From NCBI GenBank assembly GCA_964422145.1, contig CAYQZV010000007.1, positions 38,496-102,495 of the forward strand: 64,000 bases of DNA, read 5' to 3'. Within the stretch, counting starts at the first letter, position 1, and every line of letters begins with the position of its first letter. The notes under the pieces are model-generated. The model searched no databases. It worked only from the letters and a program-made list of their open reading frames with translations, and was not told the origin of the DNA. The position numbers and the translations under genes were made by a program. Source of the stretch: JACNKV01 sp964422145. Its GTDB lineage: Bacteria; Fidelibacterota; Marinisomatia; Marinisomatales; JACNKV01. This document shows, in pieces, positions 8,773 to 18,155 of this stretch.

Positions 8773-9281
8773 TGATCATATTATCGGGCCAATATAAAGG
8801 CATTAAAATAAAAACTGCCCGCAGTATTTCTTATCGGCCGACTCAGACGAGAATCAGAAAAAGTTTATATGATATGTTAGGCGATATTTCACAGAACAAA
8901 GTGTTGGATTTATTTGCGGGGTCAGGAATTTTAGGATTTGAAGCTGCCAGTCGAGGAGCAGATTCGGTAACATTTGTTGAAAACAATTTACCGGCAATCC
9001 GAATGTTACAACAAAACGTAAGTTTTTTTAAACATACCAAATTTGATCTTCATAAGCTGGACGCATTTGGATACTTAAAAGAATGTGATTCCTTTAATCT
9101 GATCTTAGCAGATCCGCCTTATGGTCAGTATGACTCACCAACTCTGGTTGACTTGTGTCTGAGTAAGCTAACATCGGATGGTGTGTTTGTGTTAGAGACG
9201 CGTTCAAATGATGCATCGGTTCTGGCAGATAGAGAAAAAAAGTATGGAGATACTAAATTGTTAATTTGGAGGAAAACATGA
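8772..9281 (+). CDS. rsmD: 16S rRNA (guanine(966)-N2)-methyltransferase RsmD
   Basis: RsmD methylates G966 of 16S rRNA using S-adenosylmethionine. The 169-aa protein has 'RPTQTRIRKSLYDML' near the N-terminus, the SAM-binding motif 'DLFAGSGILGFEAASRGA' (about residues 46-63) and the catalytic 'LADPPYG' (DPPY type, N-methylation of an exocyclic amine). The 3' end overlaps the coaD start (ATGA). An rsmD-coaD pair is a common bacterial arrangement and supports both calls. Confidence 0.92.
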   Translation: MIILSGQYKGIKIKTARSISYRPTQTRIRKSLYDMLGDISQNKVLDLFAGSGILGFEAASRGADSVTFVENNLPAIRMLQQNVSFFKHTKFDLHKLDAFGYLKECDSFNLILADPPYGQYDSPTLVDLCLSKLTSDGVFVLETRSNDASVLADREKKYGDTKLLIWRKT

Positions 9282-9757
9282 AAAGAATTATTTATCCCGG
9301 GACGTTTGACCCGATTCATAATGGTCATGTTGATATTGCGAAACGAGCATCAAATTTATTTGACGAATTAATATTCGCTGTTGCCGAAAACTTTTTAAAG
9401 GAACCGATGTTCACAACGGACGAGCGAGTAAAGATGATCGAAGATGCGACTAAAGGCATACCGAATGTCCGTGTCGGGTCAACGAAAAACCTTATTGTTG
9501 AATATGCCCAAAAAGAAGAAGCGGTAGCGTTAATACGCGGTTTACGGCATGTGAGTGATTTTGAGTTTGAATTCCAGATGGCGATGATGAATTACCATTT
9601 AAATCCAAAGATAACGACTTTGCTCATGATGCCAGATGAGAAATACATCCATCTAAATTCGACTGTTGTCAAAGATGTGGCCAAATTAGGCGGTGATATC
9701 ACTCAGTACGTTCCGAAGAACGTGTTAAGTTGCTTAAAACATAAATATCAATTATAA
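9278..9757 (+). CDS. coaD: Phosphopantetheine adenylyltransferase
   Basis: CoaD adenylates 4'-phosphopantetheine, the penultimate step of coenzyme A synthesis. Motifs: 'YPGTFDPIHNGH' at the N-terminus (HxGH ATP site), 'LIRGLRHVSDFEFE' and the C-terminal 'VVKDVAKLGGDITQYVP'. I start it at the ATG at 9278 rather than at an in-frame TTG at 9266, because a strong ribosome binding site (GGAGG) lies directly upstream of the ATG and the start then overlaps the rsmD stop as ATGA. That gives 159 aa, the normal length. Confidence 0.95.
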   Translation: MKRIIYPGTFDPIHNGHVDIAKRASNLFDELIFAVAENFLKEPMFTTDERVKMIEDATKGIPNVRVGSTKNLIVEYAQKEEAVALIRGLRHVSDFEFEFQMAMMNYHLNPKITTLLMMPDEKYIHLNSTVVKDVAKLGGDITQYVPKNVLSCLKHKYQL

Positions 9758-9781
9758 GATCAGATATTAGAAAAGAATTAT

Positions 9782-10018
9782 ATGCCCACTTATGAATACA
9801 AATGTTCGTCGTGTGAATATCACTTTGAACATTTTCAGTCTATGTCGGATTTGCCGTTAACCGAATGTCCATCCTGTGGAGAAAAAATACGTAGATTAAT
9901 CAGCGGCGGAACCGGTTTAATCTTTAAAGGAAAAGGATTTTATCTGACTGATTATAAGAAAAGCGGCAGTACAAAAAGTAAAACCGGTACAACCGGTAAA
10001 TCAAAAAAGGACAGCTAA
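9782..10018 (+). CDS. FmdB-family zinc-ribbon protein
   Basis: This 78-aa protein begins 'MPTYEYKCSSCEYHFEHFQ', the FmdB/CxxC_CXXC_SSSS family signature, and has a second pair 'CPSCG'. The four cysteines should bind one zinc. The C-terminal third is a low-complexity Ser/Thr/Lys/Gly tail. Proteins of this family were named after a regulator of formamidase expression, but their function is mostly unknown. It sits between coaD and icd on the same strand. Confidence 0.85.
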   Translation: MPTYEYKCSSCEYHFEHFQSMSDLPLTECPSCGEKIRRLISGGTGLIFKGKGFYLTDYKKSGSTKSKTGTTGKSKKDS

Positions 10019-10020
10019 AA

Positions 10021-12237
10021 ATGAAAATCGTTTGGACGAAAACAGATGAAGCACCTGCATTGGCCACAAGATCTTTTTTACCGATTATAAAAGCATTTAC
10101 CAGTGTAATTGGTATCAATGTTGAAACGAGAGACATATCGCTTGCAGGTCGAGTATTAGCTGTGTTTTCAGACAGGTTGTCTCCTGATCAAAAGGTAAAT
10201 AATGATTTATCTTTTTTGGGTGAACTTGTGAAGAAACCCGAGGGAAATATCATTAAACTTCCAAATATATCCGCATCTATTCCTCAATTAAAATCATGCA
10301 TTCAGGAACTACAGGGGAAAGGCTATGATATTCCGGATTACCCAGAGGATCCACAAAATGATGAAGTGAAAGCTGTAAAAGAAAGATACTCAATCTGTCT
10401 CGGTTCAGCGGTAAACCCTGTCCTTCGTGAAGGAAATTCAGATCGGAGGGCGGCCGATGCCGTGAAAAACTTTGCGAAAAAACATCCACATAAACTGAAG
10501 CCATATTCAGAAACATGTAAATCACATGTTTCACATATGAGTGAAAACGATTTTTACGGAAATGAACAGTCCGTAATTATTCAAAATGACAATACATTAT
10601 CGATTGAACTTCACACAAAAAATGGTGACAAAAAGGTATTGAAGGAATTATCCGTTGAAAAGTCAGATATCGTTGATGCTTCTTTCATGTCAAAAAAAGC
10701 ATTGAAATCATTTTATGCACAAGAAATTCAAGATGCAAAAGAAAAAGATGTTTTGTTCTCATTGCATCTTAAAGCCACGATGATGAAAGTATCTGACCCG
10801 ATTTTATTTGGTCACTGCGTATTTGAATATTATAAAGATGTTTTTAAACAATTTGCTGAAGAATTTGAGTCTCTTGGTGTCAATCCCAATTTAGGTTTGA
10901 ATGATTTATATAAAAAAACTGAAAACCTACCTTCTGAAAAACGAGATGAAATTCGAACTGAGATATCAAATGTTTATTTGAATAATCCACGGTTGGCGAT
11001 GGTTGATTCTGACAAAGGAATCACAAATTTACACGCTCCGAATGATATCATTATTGATGCTTCAATGCCGGTCGTCATTCGTGATGGTGGACAAATGTGG
11101 AATGCCGCCGGTAAATTACAAGAATGTAAGGCTGTCATACCCGATCGATCCTACGCAACAATGTACGATGAAATTCTTAAGGATTGTATCCAAAACGGAC
11201 AATTCGATGCTGCAACGATGGGAAATGTATCCAATGTCGGATTAATGGCTAAAAAGGCGGAAGAGTATGGTTCTCATCCGACGACATTCGAATTACCCGA
11301 TGATGGAATAATGAGAGTGATAGACTCTCAAAACAATATTTTAATAGAACATCACATTGAAAAAGGAGATGTTTGGCGATTATCACGGACGAAAGATATC
11401 GCGGTTAGGAACTGGGTTCAATTAGCGTATGAACGGGCAAAAATAACTCGGAATCCGGTGATATTTTGGCTGGATAATAACCGAGCTCACGATCTGAATC
11501 TTATTAAAAAGGTGAATGATTATTTGCCCACATATAATCCTAAGAATGATATTGAATTCGGCATCCTGTCTCCGAAAGATGCAATGAAGTTTACATTGAT
11601 CCTTGTTAGAAAAGGCGAAAATGTGATTAGTGCTACAGGTAATGTTCTCAGAGATTATTTAACCGATCTCTTCCCAATTTTAGAACTTGGAACCTCAGCA
11701 AAAATGTTATCGATTGTTCCATTAATTGCCAGTGGGCGATTATTCGAAACCGGAGCCGGAGGATCAGCACCGAAACACGTCACACAATTTATAGAGCAGG
11801 GACACTTAAGATGGGACTCATTGGGTGAGTTTTTAGCTTTGGCAGAATCACTGCGGTTTTTGGCACAGAAGAATAATGACAAACTTGTCGAAATCTATGC
11901 AAATGCGTTGGATAAGGCTAACACATTGTATTTAGAGAACAGAAAATCATCGTCAAGAAAAGCCGGTGAACCGGGTAATACAGCAGGACATTTCTTTGTG
12001 GCGCAATATTGGGCAAGAGCCTTAGCAGATCAAACTGAAGATTCAAAACTTGCTGAAACGTTCTCTCATATTGCAGAATCCCTCGAAACAAATGAAAATA
12101 CGATCCTGAAAGAATTATTATCCTTAGACGGACGTTCTCAAGATATCGGCGGTTATTTTGCTCCAAATGATTCTGTAACGGATTCTCTCATGCGGCCGAG
12201 TTCAACTCTAAATCATATTATCGATTCTATTAACTAA
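10021..12237 (+). CDS. icd: Isocitrate dehydrogenase (NADP+), monomeric type
   Basis: This TCA-cycle enzyme oxidatively decarboxylates isocitrate to 2-oxoglutarate. The 738-aa length and the start 'KIVWTKTDEAPALATRSFLPII' identify the monomeric IDH-II family, which is unrelated in length to the common 45-kDa dimer. Other family stretches are 'GSAVNPVLREGNSDRRAA' (substrate-binding loop), 'DNNRAHDLNLIKKV' and 'GAGGSAPKHVTQF'. It begins two bases after the FmdB stop and ends seven bases before obg. Nothing suggests truncation. Confidence 0.95.
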   Translation: MKIVWTKTDEAPALATRSFLPIIKAFTSVIGINVETRDISLAGRVLAVFSDRLSPDQKVNNDLSFLGELVKKPEGNIIKLPNISASIPQLKSCIQELQGKGYDIPDYPEDPQNDEVKAVKERYSICLGSAVNPVLREGNSDRRAADAVKNFAKKHPHKLKPYSETCKSHVSHMSENDFYGNEQSVIIQNDNTLSIELHTKNGDKKVLKELSVEKSDIVDASFMSKKALKSFYAQEIQDAKEKDVLFSLHLKATMMKVSDPILFGHCVFEYYKDVFKQFAEEFESLGVNPNLGLNDLYKKTENLPSEKRDEIRTEISNVYLNNPRLAMVDSDKGITNLHAPNDIIIDASMPVVIRDGGQMWNAAGKLQECKAVIPDRSYATMYDEILKDCIQNGQFDAATMGNVSNVGLMAKKAEEYGSHPTTFELPDDGIMRVIDSQNNILIEHHIEKGDVWRLSRTKDIAVRNWVQLAYERAKITRNPVIFWLDNNRAHDLNLIKKVNDYLPTYNPKNDIEFGILSPKDAMKFTLILVRKGENVISATGNVLRDYLTDLFPILELGTSAKMLSIVPLIASGRLFETGAGGSAPKHVTQFIEQGHLRWDSLGEFLALAESLRFLAQKNNDKLVEIYANALDKANTLYLENRKSSSRKAGEPGNTAGHFFVAQYWARALADQTEDSKLAETFSHIAESLETNENTILKELLSLDGRSQDIGGYFAPNDSVTDSLMRPSSTLNHIIDSIN

Positions 12238-12243
12238 AATATC

Positions 12244-13227
12244 ATGGCTTCATTTGTAGATTATACTAAGATCGAAGTAATATCCGGAAACGGCGGACCG
12301 GGATTGGTGTCTTTCCGACGGGAAAAATTTGTTCCAAAGGGCGGCCCGGACGGTGGAGACGGCGGCCGAGGTGGACACGTTATATTTTACGTTGATTTTA
12401 ATCTTCATACGCTTCAGGACATCCGATACAATAAAATGTATAACGCAGAAAACGGCGATGGAGGAGGAAAGAACAATCGAATTGGAAAGAACGGGAAGGA
12501 TGTTCTAATCCCTGTTCCGCCGGGGACTGTTTTAAAATCTGAAGAAACAAATGAAGTCTTAGCTGACCTCATCAATAATGGCGATGAGTTTATTGCCTGT
12601 TACGGAGGAAAAGGCGGCAGGGGCAATACTCGTTTTAAAACAGCTACACATCAAACACCGCGTTATTCACAATCTGGAATCCCAGGTGAGAAAAAGAAAA
12701 TCGAATTAGAATTAAAGGTATTAGCCGATGTGGGGTTAGTCGGTTTACCCAATGCGGGGAAATCGACGCTGTTATCATCAATATCCTCAGCAAAACCCAA
12801 AATTGCGGATTATCCATTTACAACACTGCAACCTCATTTAGGCATTGTTAAATATGGGGAATTTACATCCTTCATAATGGCGGATATCCCCGGATTGATT
12901 GAAGGTGCAAGCACCGGGAAAGGATTAGGACATCAATTCTTACGCCATATTGAGCGGAATCATATTATTGTCTATTTGCTGGATGCGCAGGAAGAAGATC
13001 CGCAATCCGTTTTTGAAACACTGAAAAATGAACTTTTACTATATAACCCAAGTTTGAGTCTTAAACCGTATTTAATTGCTCGCAGCAAATTTGATACAAT
13101 CCAGCACTTAGACGATTTTGAAAATTGGGATGACTTTAAAGAAACGTATATTGATATATCTTCTGTAACCCGTTTCGGAATTAATAACCTTATCAATGAA
13201 ATTGTGAAGGCGTTAAATTCTTCCTAA
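12244..13227 (+). CDS. obg: GTPase Obg/CgtA
   Basis: Obg is a ribosome-associated GTPase involved in 50S assembly and stress control. The N-terminal 155 residues form the Gly-rich Obg fold ('GGPDGGDGGRGG'). The G domain follows with G1 'GLPNAGKST', G3 'DIPGLIEGA', G4 'ARSKFD' and a G5-like 'ISSVTRFG'. G4 has Ser where the consensus is Asn or Thr (NKxD/TKxD), a mild deviation. At 327 aa it lacks the C-terminal OCT domain found in some Obg proteins. It is followed by dprA after 21 bases. Confidence 0.94.
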   Translation: MASFVDYTKIEVISGNGGPGLVSFRREKFVPKGGPDGGDGGRGGHVIFYVDFNLHTLQDIRYNKMYNAENGDGGGKNNRIGKNGKDVLIPVPPGTVLKSEETNEVLADLINNGDEFIACYGGKGGRGNTRFKTATHQTPRYSQSGIPGEKKKIELELKVLADVGLVGLPNAGKSTLLSSISSAKPKIADYPFTTLQPHLGIVKYGEFTSFIMADIPGLIEGASTGKGLGHQFLRHIERNHIIVYLLDAQEEDPQSVFETLKNELLLYNPSLSLKPYLIARSKFDTIQHLDDFENWDDFKETYIDISSVTRFGINNLINEIVKALNSS

Positions 13228-13248
13228 ATACATTTAATTATTTATCCC

Positions 13249-14346
13249 ATGGATTATACAAAACTTTCTCACCTTATTAATTTATTAAATGTTCCTAAGA
13301 TTGGTCCTAAACGCGTTCATTCACTTATCACGGATCATAAAGATATTGAATCCATCTTCACATTATCTGAGTCGGCTTTATGCCAAACAGACGGAATTGA
13401 TCTACGATTAGCCAAAGAAATAAAAGCCTATTCTAATTTTGATCATGGGTGCATCGAACTAGAATCTGCAGAAAAGGCGGGAGCAAGGATCATATCATAT
13501 TTGGATGATAAGTATCCGATCTTATTAAAAAATACGCATAATCCTCCGATTGTTTTGTATGTAAAAGGACAGAATCTTAATCCAAAAGAAGATTGTATTG
13601 CCATCGTCGGATCGCGGATCACAACAGATTACGGTCGATCCGTGACACAATCGTTGGTTAAAGATATTTTATCTAATGGTATTACTATTGTCAGCGGTTT
13701 GGCTCGAGGAATAGATACAATCGCTCACAATGAAACGATCAAAAACAACGGAAGGACGATTGCCGTTTTAGGATGCGGTATAGATATCACATATCCGTCT
13801 GAAAATAAAAAACTGTTTCAAGAAATTACAGAAAAAGGGACGATCATCTCTGAGTTTCCAGTTAAAACGTTACCTGAGTCGGGCAATTTCCCTCAAAGGA
13901 ATCGTATTATCAGTGGATTAAGTCATGGTACGGTAGTGATAGAAGCAGGGAATAGAAGCGGTGCAATCTTAACGGCATTTAATGCAATAGACCAAAATCG
14001 GGAGGTGTTTGCTGTTCCCGGAAGGATATATGACAAACAAAGTGTCGGGTGTTTACGATTAATAAAACATGGTGCTATTCCCGTCGAAAGCGGTCAACAA
14101 TTAATTGAAACAATTCAGCCGAAATTATTTTCTCCTCAAACCCCTAAACAATCCGCATTACCTTTGGATATTTCTAATGAAGAAAAGATTGTGCTTGAAC
14201 ATCTTTCGGGGGAACCGATTCATATTGATACACTGACAAGAAATACGAAACACGATTTGACTCACTTATTAGCCATCTTGCTCCAATTAGAATTAAAAGG
14301 CATTGTGAAGCAAATCAGCGGTAAGCAGTTTATCCGAATTTTATAA
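13249..14346 (+). CDS. dprA: DNA-processing protein DprA
   Basis: DprA binds single-stranded DNA taken up during transformation and loads RecA. The 365-aa protein has an N-terminal helix-hairpin-helix-like region ('NVPKIGPKRVHSL'), a Rossmann-like core with 'GSRITTDYG', 'SGLARGIDTIAH', 'LGCGIDITYP' and 'FPQRNRIISGLS', and a C-terminal winged-helix region (about residues 310-365). With the comEA-like gene at 6089 it suggests natural competence. DprA is also widespread in non-competent bacteria, so this is not proof. Confidence 0.93.
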   Translation: MDYTKLSHLINLLNVPKIGPKRVHSLITDHKDIESIFTLSESALCQTDGIDLRLAKEIKAYSNFDHGCIELESAEKAGARIISYLDDKYPILLKNTHNPPIVLYVKGQNLNPKEDCIAIVGSRITTDYGRSVTQSLVKDILSNGITIVSGLARGIDTIAHNETIKNNGRTIAVLGCGIDITYPSENKKLFQEITEKGTIISEFPVKTLPESGNFPQRNRIISGLSHGTVVIEAGNRSGAILTAFNAIDQNREVFAVPGRIYDKQSVGCLRLIKHGAIPVESGQQLIETIQPKLFSPQTPKQSALPLDISNEEKIVLEHLSGEPIHIDTLTRNTKHDLTHLLAILLQLELKGIVKQISGKQFIRIL

Positions 14347-14421
14347 TCATAAATTCTCGTATTACTTGGTTGTTATTGGTCAGGTACATTCATTAAATTC
14401 GCTCCTGTTTTTTACCAATTA

Positions 14422-14496
14422 CGGGGTGTGGCGCAGCCCGGTTAGCGCGCGTCGTTCGGGACGACGAGGTCGAAGGTTCAAATCCTTTCACCCCGA
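14422..14496 (+). tRNA. tRNA-Pro (anticodon CGG)
   Basis: A complete cloverleaf folds by hand. The acceptor stem CGGGGTG pairs with CACCCCG, the D stem is GCGC/GCGC, and the anticodon stem CGTCG/CGACG encloses the loop TTCGGGA, whose anticodon is CGG. The T arm has loop TTCAAAT. The discriminator is A at 14496 and CCA is not fully encoded. The tRNA ends only five bases before the leuS start codon, so leuS has essentially no leader of its own downstream of the tRNA. Confidence 0.95.
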
Positions 14497-14501
14497 CATT
14501 T

Positions 14502-16961
14502 ATGTCTGATTACAATCACAAAACCATTGAAAAGAAATGGCAATCGTATTGGGAAGACAATAAAACATTTCGTTCTGAAGATTATTCTACAAAACCCAAG
14601 TTTTATTGCCTTGTTGAATTTCCGTATCCATCAGGAGACGGATTACATGTCGGACATCCTCGATCCTATACCGCATTAGATATTCTTTCTAGAAAAAAGA
14701 GAATGGAAGGATATAACGTTTTATTTCCGATGGGATTTGACAGTTTTGGACTGCCGTCAGAAAATTATGCGATCAGAACAGGAATTCATCCTGCAGTCAC
14801 CACAAAAAAGAATGAAGCCCATTTTACCAAGCAGTTGAAATCACTCGGGTTTTCATTTGACTGGGATCGAGTCATATCAACAACCGACCCTGAATATTAT
14901 AAGTGGACACAGTGGATATTCCTGCAATTTTTTAAAGAAGGGTTAGCGTATAAAAAAGAAATGCCGATTAATTGGTGCATTTCATGTAAGATCGGTCTCG
15001 CAAACGAAGAAGTAATGAGCGGGCAATGCGAACGTTGCGGAGGATATGTTGAGAAGAGATCCATCGATCAATGGATGTTAAAGATCACTGCCTATGCTGA
15101 AAAGCTTCTAAGAGGCCTAGATGACATTGACTTCTTGGATCGAATAAAAACTCAACAAGTCAACTGGATTGGGAAGTCAGAGGGTGCAGAAGTTGATTTC
15201 ACAGTAGCAGGTCATTCCGAAAAAATAAAGGTGTTTACCACGCGTCCGGATACTTTGTTCGGAGCGACCTTTATGATCTTATCTCCAGAACACGATTTGG
15301 TTGAAACAATTACATCTGAAGAACAGAAAGACGAAATTCAACAGTATATTCGTTATGCTGCCGGTAAAAGCGATTTGGAGAGAACCGAGCTCAGTAAAGA
15401 AAAAACGGGAGCATTTACCGGGGCTTATGCCATTAATCCGGTCAACGACCAAAAAATACCGATTTGGATTGCAGATTATGTATTATCCAGTTACGGAACC
15501 GGTGCGATCATGGCCGTCCCTGCTCACGATACCAGGGATTTTGAATTCGCGAAGAAGTTCAATATTGAAATCAGATGTATTCTTGATCCAGATTCTGACC
15601 TTGCAGAAAAAGAAGGGATTGATCCTGAAGATGTTCGAACAGGTAATGCTTGTTGGCCTTTTGACGGTCAGTGCATGAATTCATCCAATGATCTTGGATT
15701 GGATATAAATAGCATGGATGTCAAAACAGCTGTTCAAATGACTAATGAATGGTTGGAAAAACAGGGAACAGGGAAGTACGCAGTAAATTATAAATTACGT
15801 GATTGGGTATTTTCCAGACAACGCTATTGGGGTGAACCGATTCCGCTTGTTCTTTGTGAAGATTGCGACTGGGTGCCTATTCCAGATGATGAATTACCCG
15901 TCTTATTACCGGATGTTGAAAAATATGAACCGACTGAAACAGGAGAATCTCCTTTAGCCGCCATGGATAGTTGGGTAAATACGACGTGTCCGAAATGCGG
16001 AAATAATGCTAAAAGAGAGACAGACACGATGCCAAACTGGGCTGGTTCTTCGTGGTATTTCTTAAGGTACATCGATCCTGATAACAGTACAACATTTGCT
16101 GATTATGATAAATTAAAATATTGGATGCCTGTTGACTGGTATAACGGCGGAATGGAGCATACAACACTTCATTTATTATACTCCAGATTTTGGAATATCT
16201 TTTTAGCTGATTGCGGTCTTGTCCCGAAATCAGAACCGTATTCTAAACGAACATCCCATGGTATGATCTTAGGAGAGGGCGGAGAAAAGATGTCTAAATC
16301 GAGAGGAAATGTAATCAACCCGGATGATGTTGTTGAACAATACGGTGCTGACGTCTTTAGAGCCTATGAGATGTTTATCGGACCGTTTGATCAATCCGCT
16401 GCATGGGATACACATGGAATATCAGGAACAGATCGTTTTGTTAAAAAAGTGTGGAAAGTGTTCACAACCAAACCGATTAAAGACATTTCTTTAAATAAAT
16501 CTGAATTACATTTATTACACTTTACAATCAAAAAAGTCACTGAAGATATTGAGACTCTAAATTTAAATACAGCAATCAGTCAATTAATGATATTTATCAA
16601 TGAAATAAGTAAAAGGGAAGAGATATCACGTACAGAGGCAAAAGAGTTTACATTGCTTATTTCACCGTTCACACCGCATTTAAGTGAAGAACTTTGGCAA
16701 CGACTCGGACTTAATACATCAACATCCGATGAAGAATGGCCAAAATATAATGATACATATCTTGTGAAAGATTCAATTACTGTTATTGTTCAAGTAAACG
16801 GTAAACTCAGAGCAAAAATAAATATTAACAAGAATGATGATAAAGAAGCCGTATTTCAAACAGCTGAAAAAGAGAATAATGTAATTCCGCATTTAGAAGG
16901 CAAAACTTTGGTAAAAAAGATATATGTTCCGGGAAGGGTAGTGAACTTCGTCGTAAAGTAA
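14502..16961 (+). CDS. leuS: Leucyl-tRNA synthetase
   Basis: LeuS charges tRNA-Leu. The 819-aa class I synthetase has the HIGH motif as 'HVGH' (about residue 48), 'KMSKSRGN' near residue 595, and an inserted CP1 editing domain with 'TTRPDTLFGATF' and 'AVPAHDTRDFEFAKKF'. Zinc-type cysteine pairs are 'CISC'/'CERC' and 'CEDC'/'CPKC'. The N-terminus 'MSDYNHKTIEKKWQSYW' is typical, so the ATG five bases after tRNA-Pro is right, although there is no Shine-Dalgarno sequence outside the tRNA itself. It converges on the potassium channel gene with 47 bases between stops. Confidence 0.96.
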   Translation: MSDYNHKTIEKKWQSYWEDNKTFRSEDYSTKPKFYCLVEFPYPSGDGLHVGHPRSYTALDILSRKKRMEGYNVLFPMGFDSFGLPSENYAIRTGIHPAVTTKKNEAHFTKQLKSLGFSFDWDRVISTTDPEYYKWTQWIFLQFFKEGLAYKKEMPINWCISCKIGLANEEVMSGQCERCGGYVEKRSIDQWMLKITAYAEKLLRGLDDIDFLDRIKTQQVNWIGKSEGAEVDFTVAGHSEKIKVFTTRPDTLFGATFMILSPEHDLVETITSEEQKDEIQQYIRYAAGKSDLERTELSKEKTGAFTGAYAINPVNDQKIPIWIADYVLSSYGTGAIMAVPAHDTRDFEFAKKFNIEIRCILDPDSDLAEKEGIDPEDVRTGNACWPFDGQCMNSSNDLGLDINSMDVKTAVQMTNEWLEKQGTGKYAVNYKLRDWVFSRQRYWGEPIPLVLCEDCDWVPIPDDELPVLLPDVEKYEPTETGESPLAAMDSWVNTTCPKCGNNAKRETDTMPNWAGSSWYFLRYIDPDNSTTFADYDKLKYWMPVDWYNGGMEHTTLHLLYSRFWNIFLADCGLVPKSEPYSKRTSHGMILGEGGEKMSKSRGNVINPDDVVEQYGADVFRAYEMFIGPFDQSAAWDTHGISGTDRFVKKVWKVFTTKPIKDISLNKSELHLLHFTIKKVTEDIETLNLNTAISQLMIFINEISKREEISRTEAKEFTLLISPFTPHLSEELWQRLGLNTSTSDEEWPKYNDTYLVKDSITVIVQVNGKLRAKININKNDDKEAVFQTAEKENNVIPHLEGKTLVKKIYVPGRVVNFVVK

Positions 16962-17008
16962 TATTTTAATTTATATAATATTATACATAATCTATGTTAT
17001 GCAGTAAT

Positions 17009-18007
17009 TTAATTAATGCCGAGATTCTTTTTAAATCGGTGTAATTGCTCTTTTGCTCCAATTAACATTACAGTATGATTTAATTCTAATACTGTATGGG
17101 GATCAGGATTTAAAATGGTTTCTCCGTCTTCGTTAATAATTCCAACAATGATTAAATTATAATCTTCCCGTAGTTTAGAATCTTTTATCATAATACCATC
17201 ATACCGATCGATTGCTTCTAAGCTTATTTCATCAATGACCATTTTCATTTCAGATTTTGGTGTTGATAACGAAACAGTATCTTCTACATACGGTGTTAAA
17301 AGCAATTCAGCCATTTTATATCCACCAGCAATATATGGATTAACAACTTTACTGGCACCTGCGCGTTTTAATTTCTTTCCGGTATCATGTTTACTGCATC
17401 GAGTAATTAAATAAGCATCATGATTTAAATTTCGTGCAGACATTGTAACAAACAGATTGTCCTGATCATTATCCAGGGTTATCACAATACCTTTAGCACT
17501 TTCAATGCCTGCATTTATGAGCGTTTCATCTAATGTAGCATCTTCTTTTAAATATTTATAACCCAATTCCTCGATTTTCTCGATTTTCTCACGATTGATT
17601 TCAATTACAACAAAATTCTGATGTTGATGTTTAAGTTCCTTTGCAATAACGGCTCCGGTTTTACCAAAACCGCATAAGATATAATGATTTTTCATTTTTT
17701 TTATTTTATTTAGCATGACTCGTTTACGATATTGTTTGAATTCCATTAAATCCGCACCAATTTTTGAGATAAGCATTGCGAGACCGTTTACCCCAAAAAT
17801 AATAACTAGAATCGACCATATTTTAGCACTTTGACTTAGCGGGTGGACTTCCCCATATCCAACGGTAGATAACGTGATAATGGCCATATAAATACTATCT
17901 ACAACCGTCCATTTTTCATCACCGATGATGTAATATCCGGCTGCTCCAACTAGGATGAGGAGAATAAAGTAGATCAGGAAGATTGATTTCCCTAGTTTTT
18001 TTATCAA
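17009..18007 (-). CDS. Potassium channel with TrkA (RCK) domains
   Basis: The 332-aa protein has two membrane helices flanking a pore loop with the K+ selectivity filter 'TVGYG' (about residues 48-52). A cytoplasmic TrkA-N/RCK domain follows, with the Rossmann motif 'GFGKTGAVIAKELK' (about 113 onward), and then a TrkA-C domain. This is the two-helix, MthK/Kch-like architecture in which nucleotide or Ca2+ binding to the RCK ring gates the pore. It is separated from gap by an intrinsic terminator at 18111, so it probably has its own promoter in 18008-18110. Confidence 0.92.
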   Translation of the reverse strand: MIKKLGKSIFLIYFILLILVGAAGYYIIGDEKWTVVDSIYMAIITLSTVGYGEVHPLSQSAKIWSILVIIFGVNGLAMLISKIGADLMEFKQYRKRVMLNKIKKMKNHYILCGFGKTGAVIAKELKHQHQNFVVIEINREKIEKIEELGYKYLKEDATLDETLINAGIESAKGIVITLDNDQDNLFVTMSARNLNHDAYLITRCSKHDTGKKLKRAGASKVVNPYIAGGYKMAELLLTPYVEDTVSLSTPKSEMKMVIDEISLEAIDRYDGIMIKDSKLREDYNLIIVGIINEDGETILNPDPHTVLELNHTVMLIGAKEQLHRFKKNLGIN

Positions 18008-18110
18008 GAAATATCTCCTGTAATACGGATTGAATTCGATTCATTCATAAATAAAATTAGTATGGTTTTATAAAAAGGGAAAGTCCTGTTTTATAATAAT
18101 ATCTAAATAA

Positions 18111-18135
18111 AAAAGCCCCATAAATGGGGCTTTTT
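18111..18135 (-). terminator. Intrinsic terminator after gap
   Basis: A six-base-pair GC-rich stem, GCCCCA/TGGGGC, with loop TAAA is flanked by A-rich sequence on one side and a T run on the other. It lies 20 bases past the gap stop, before the potassium channel gene. The A/T flanks make it potentially active on both strands. Confidence 0.8.
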
Positions 18136-18155
18136 ATTACAATACAAGGAGGTAT

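Noticed and set aside
15301..15678. Overlapping 125-aa frame inside leuS
   Set aside because: It lies wholly within the leuS editing domain in another frame and encodes nothing recognisable.
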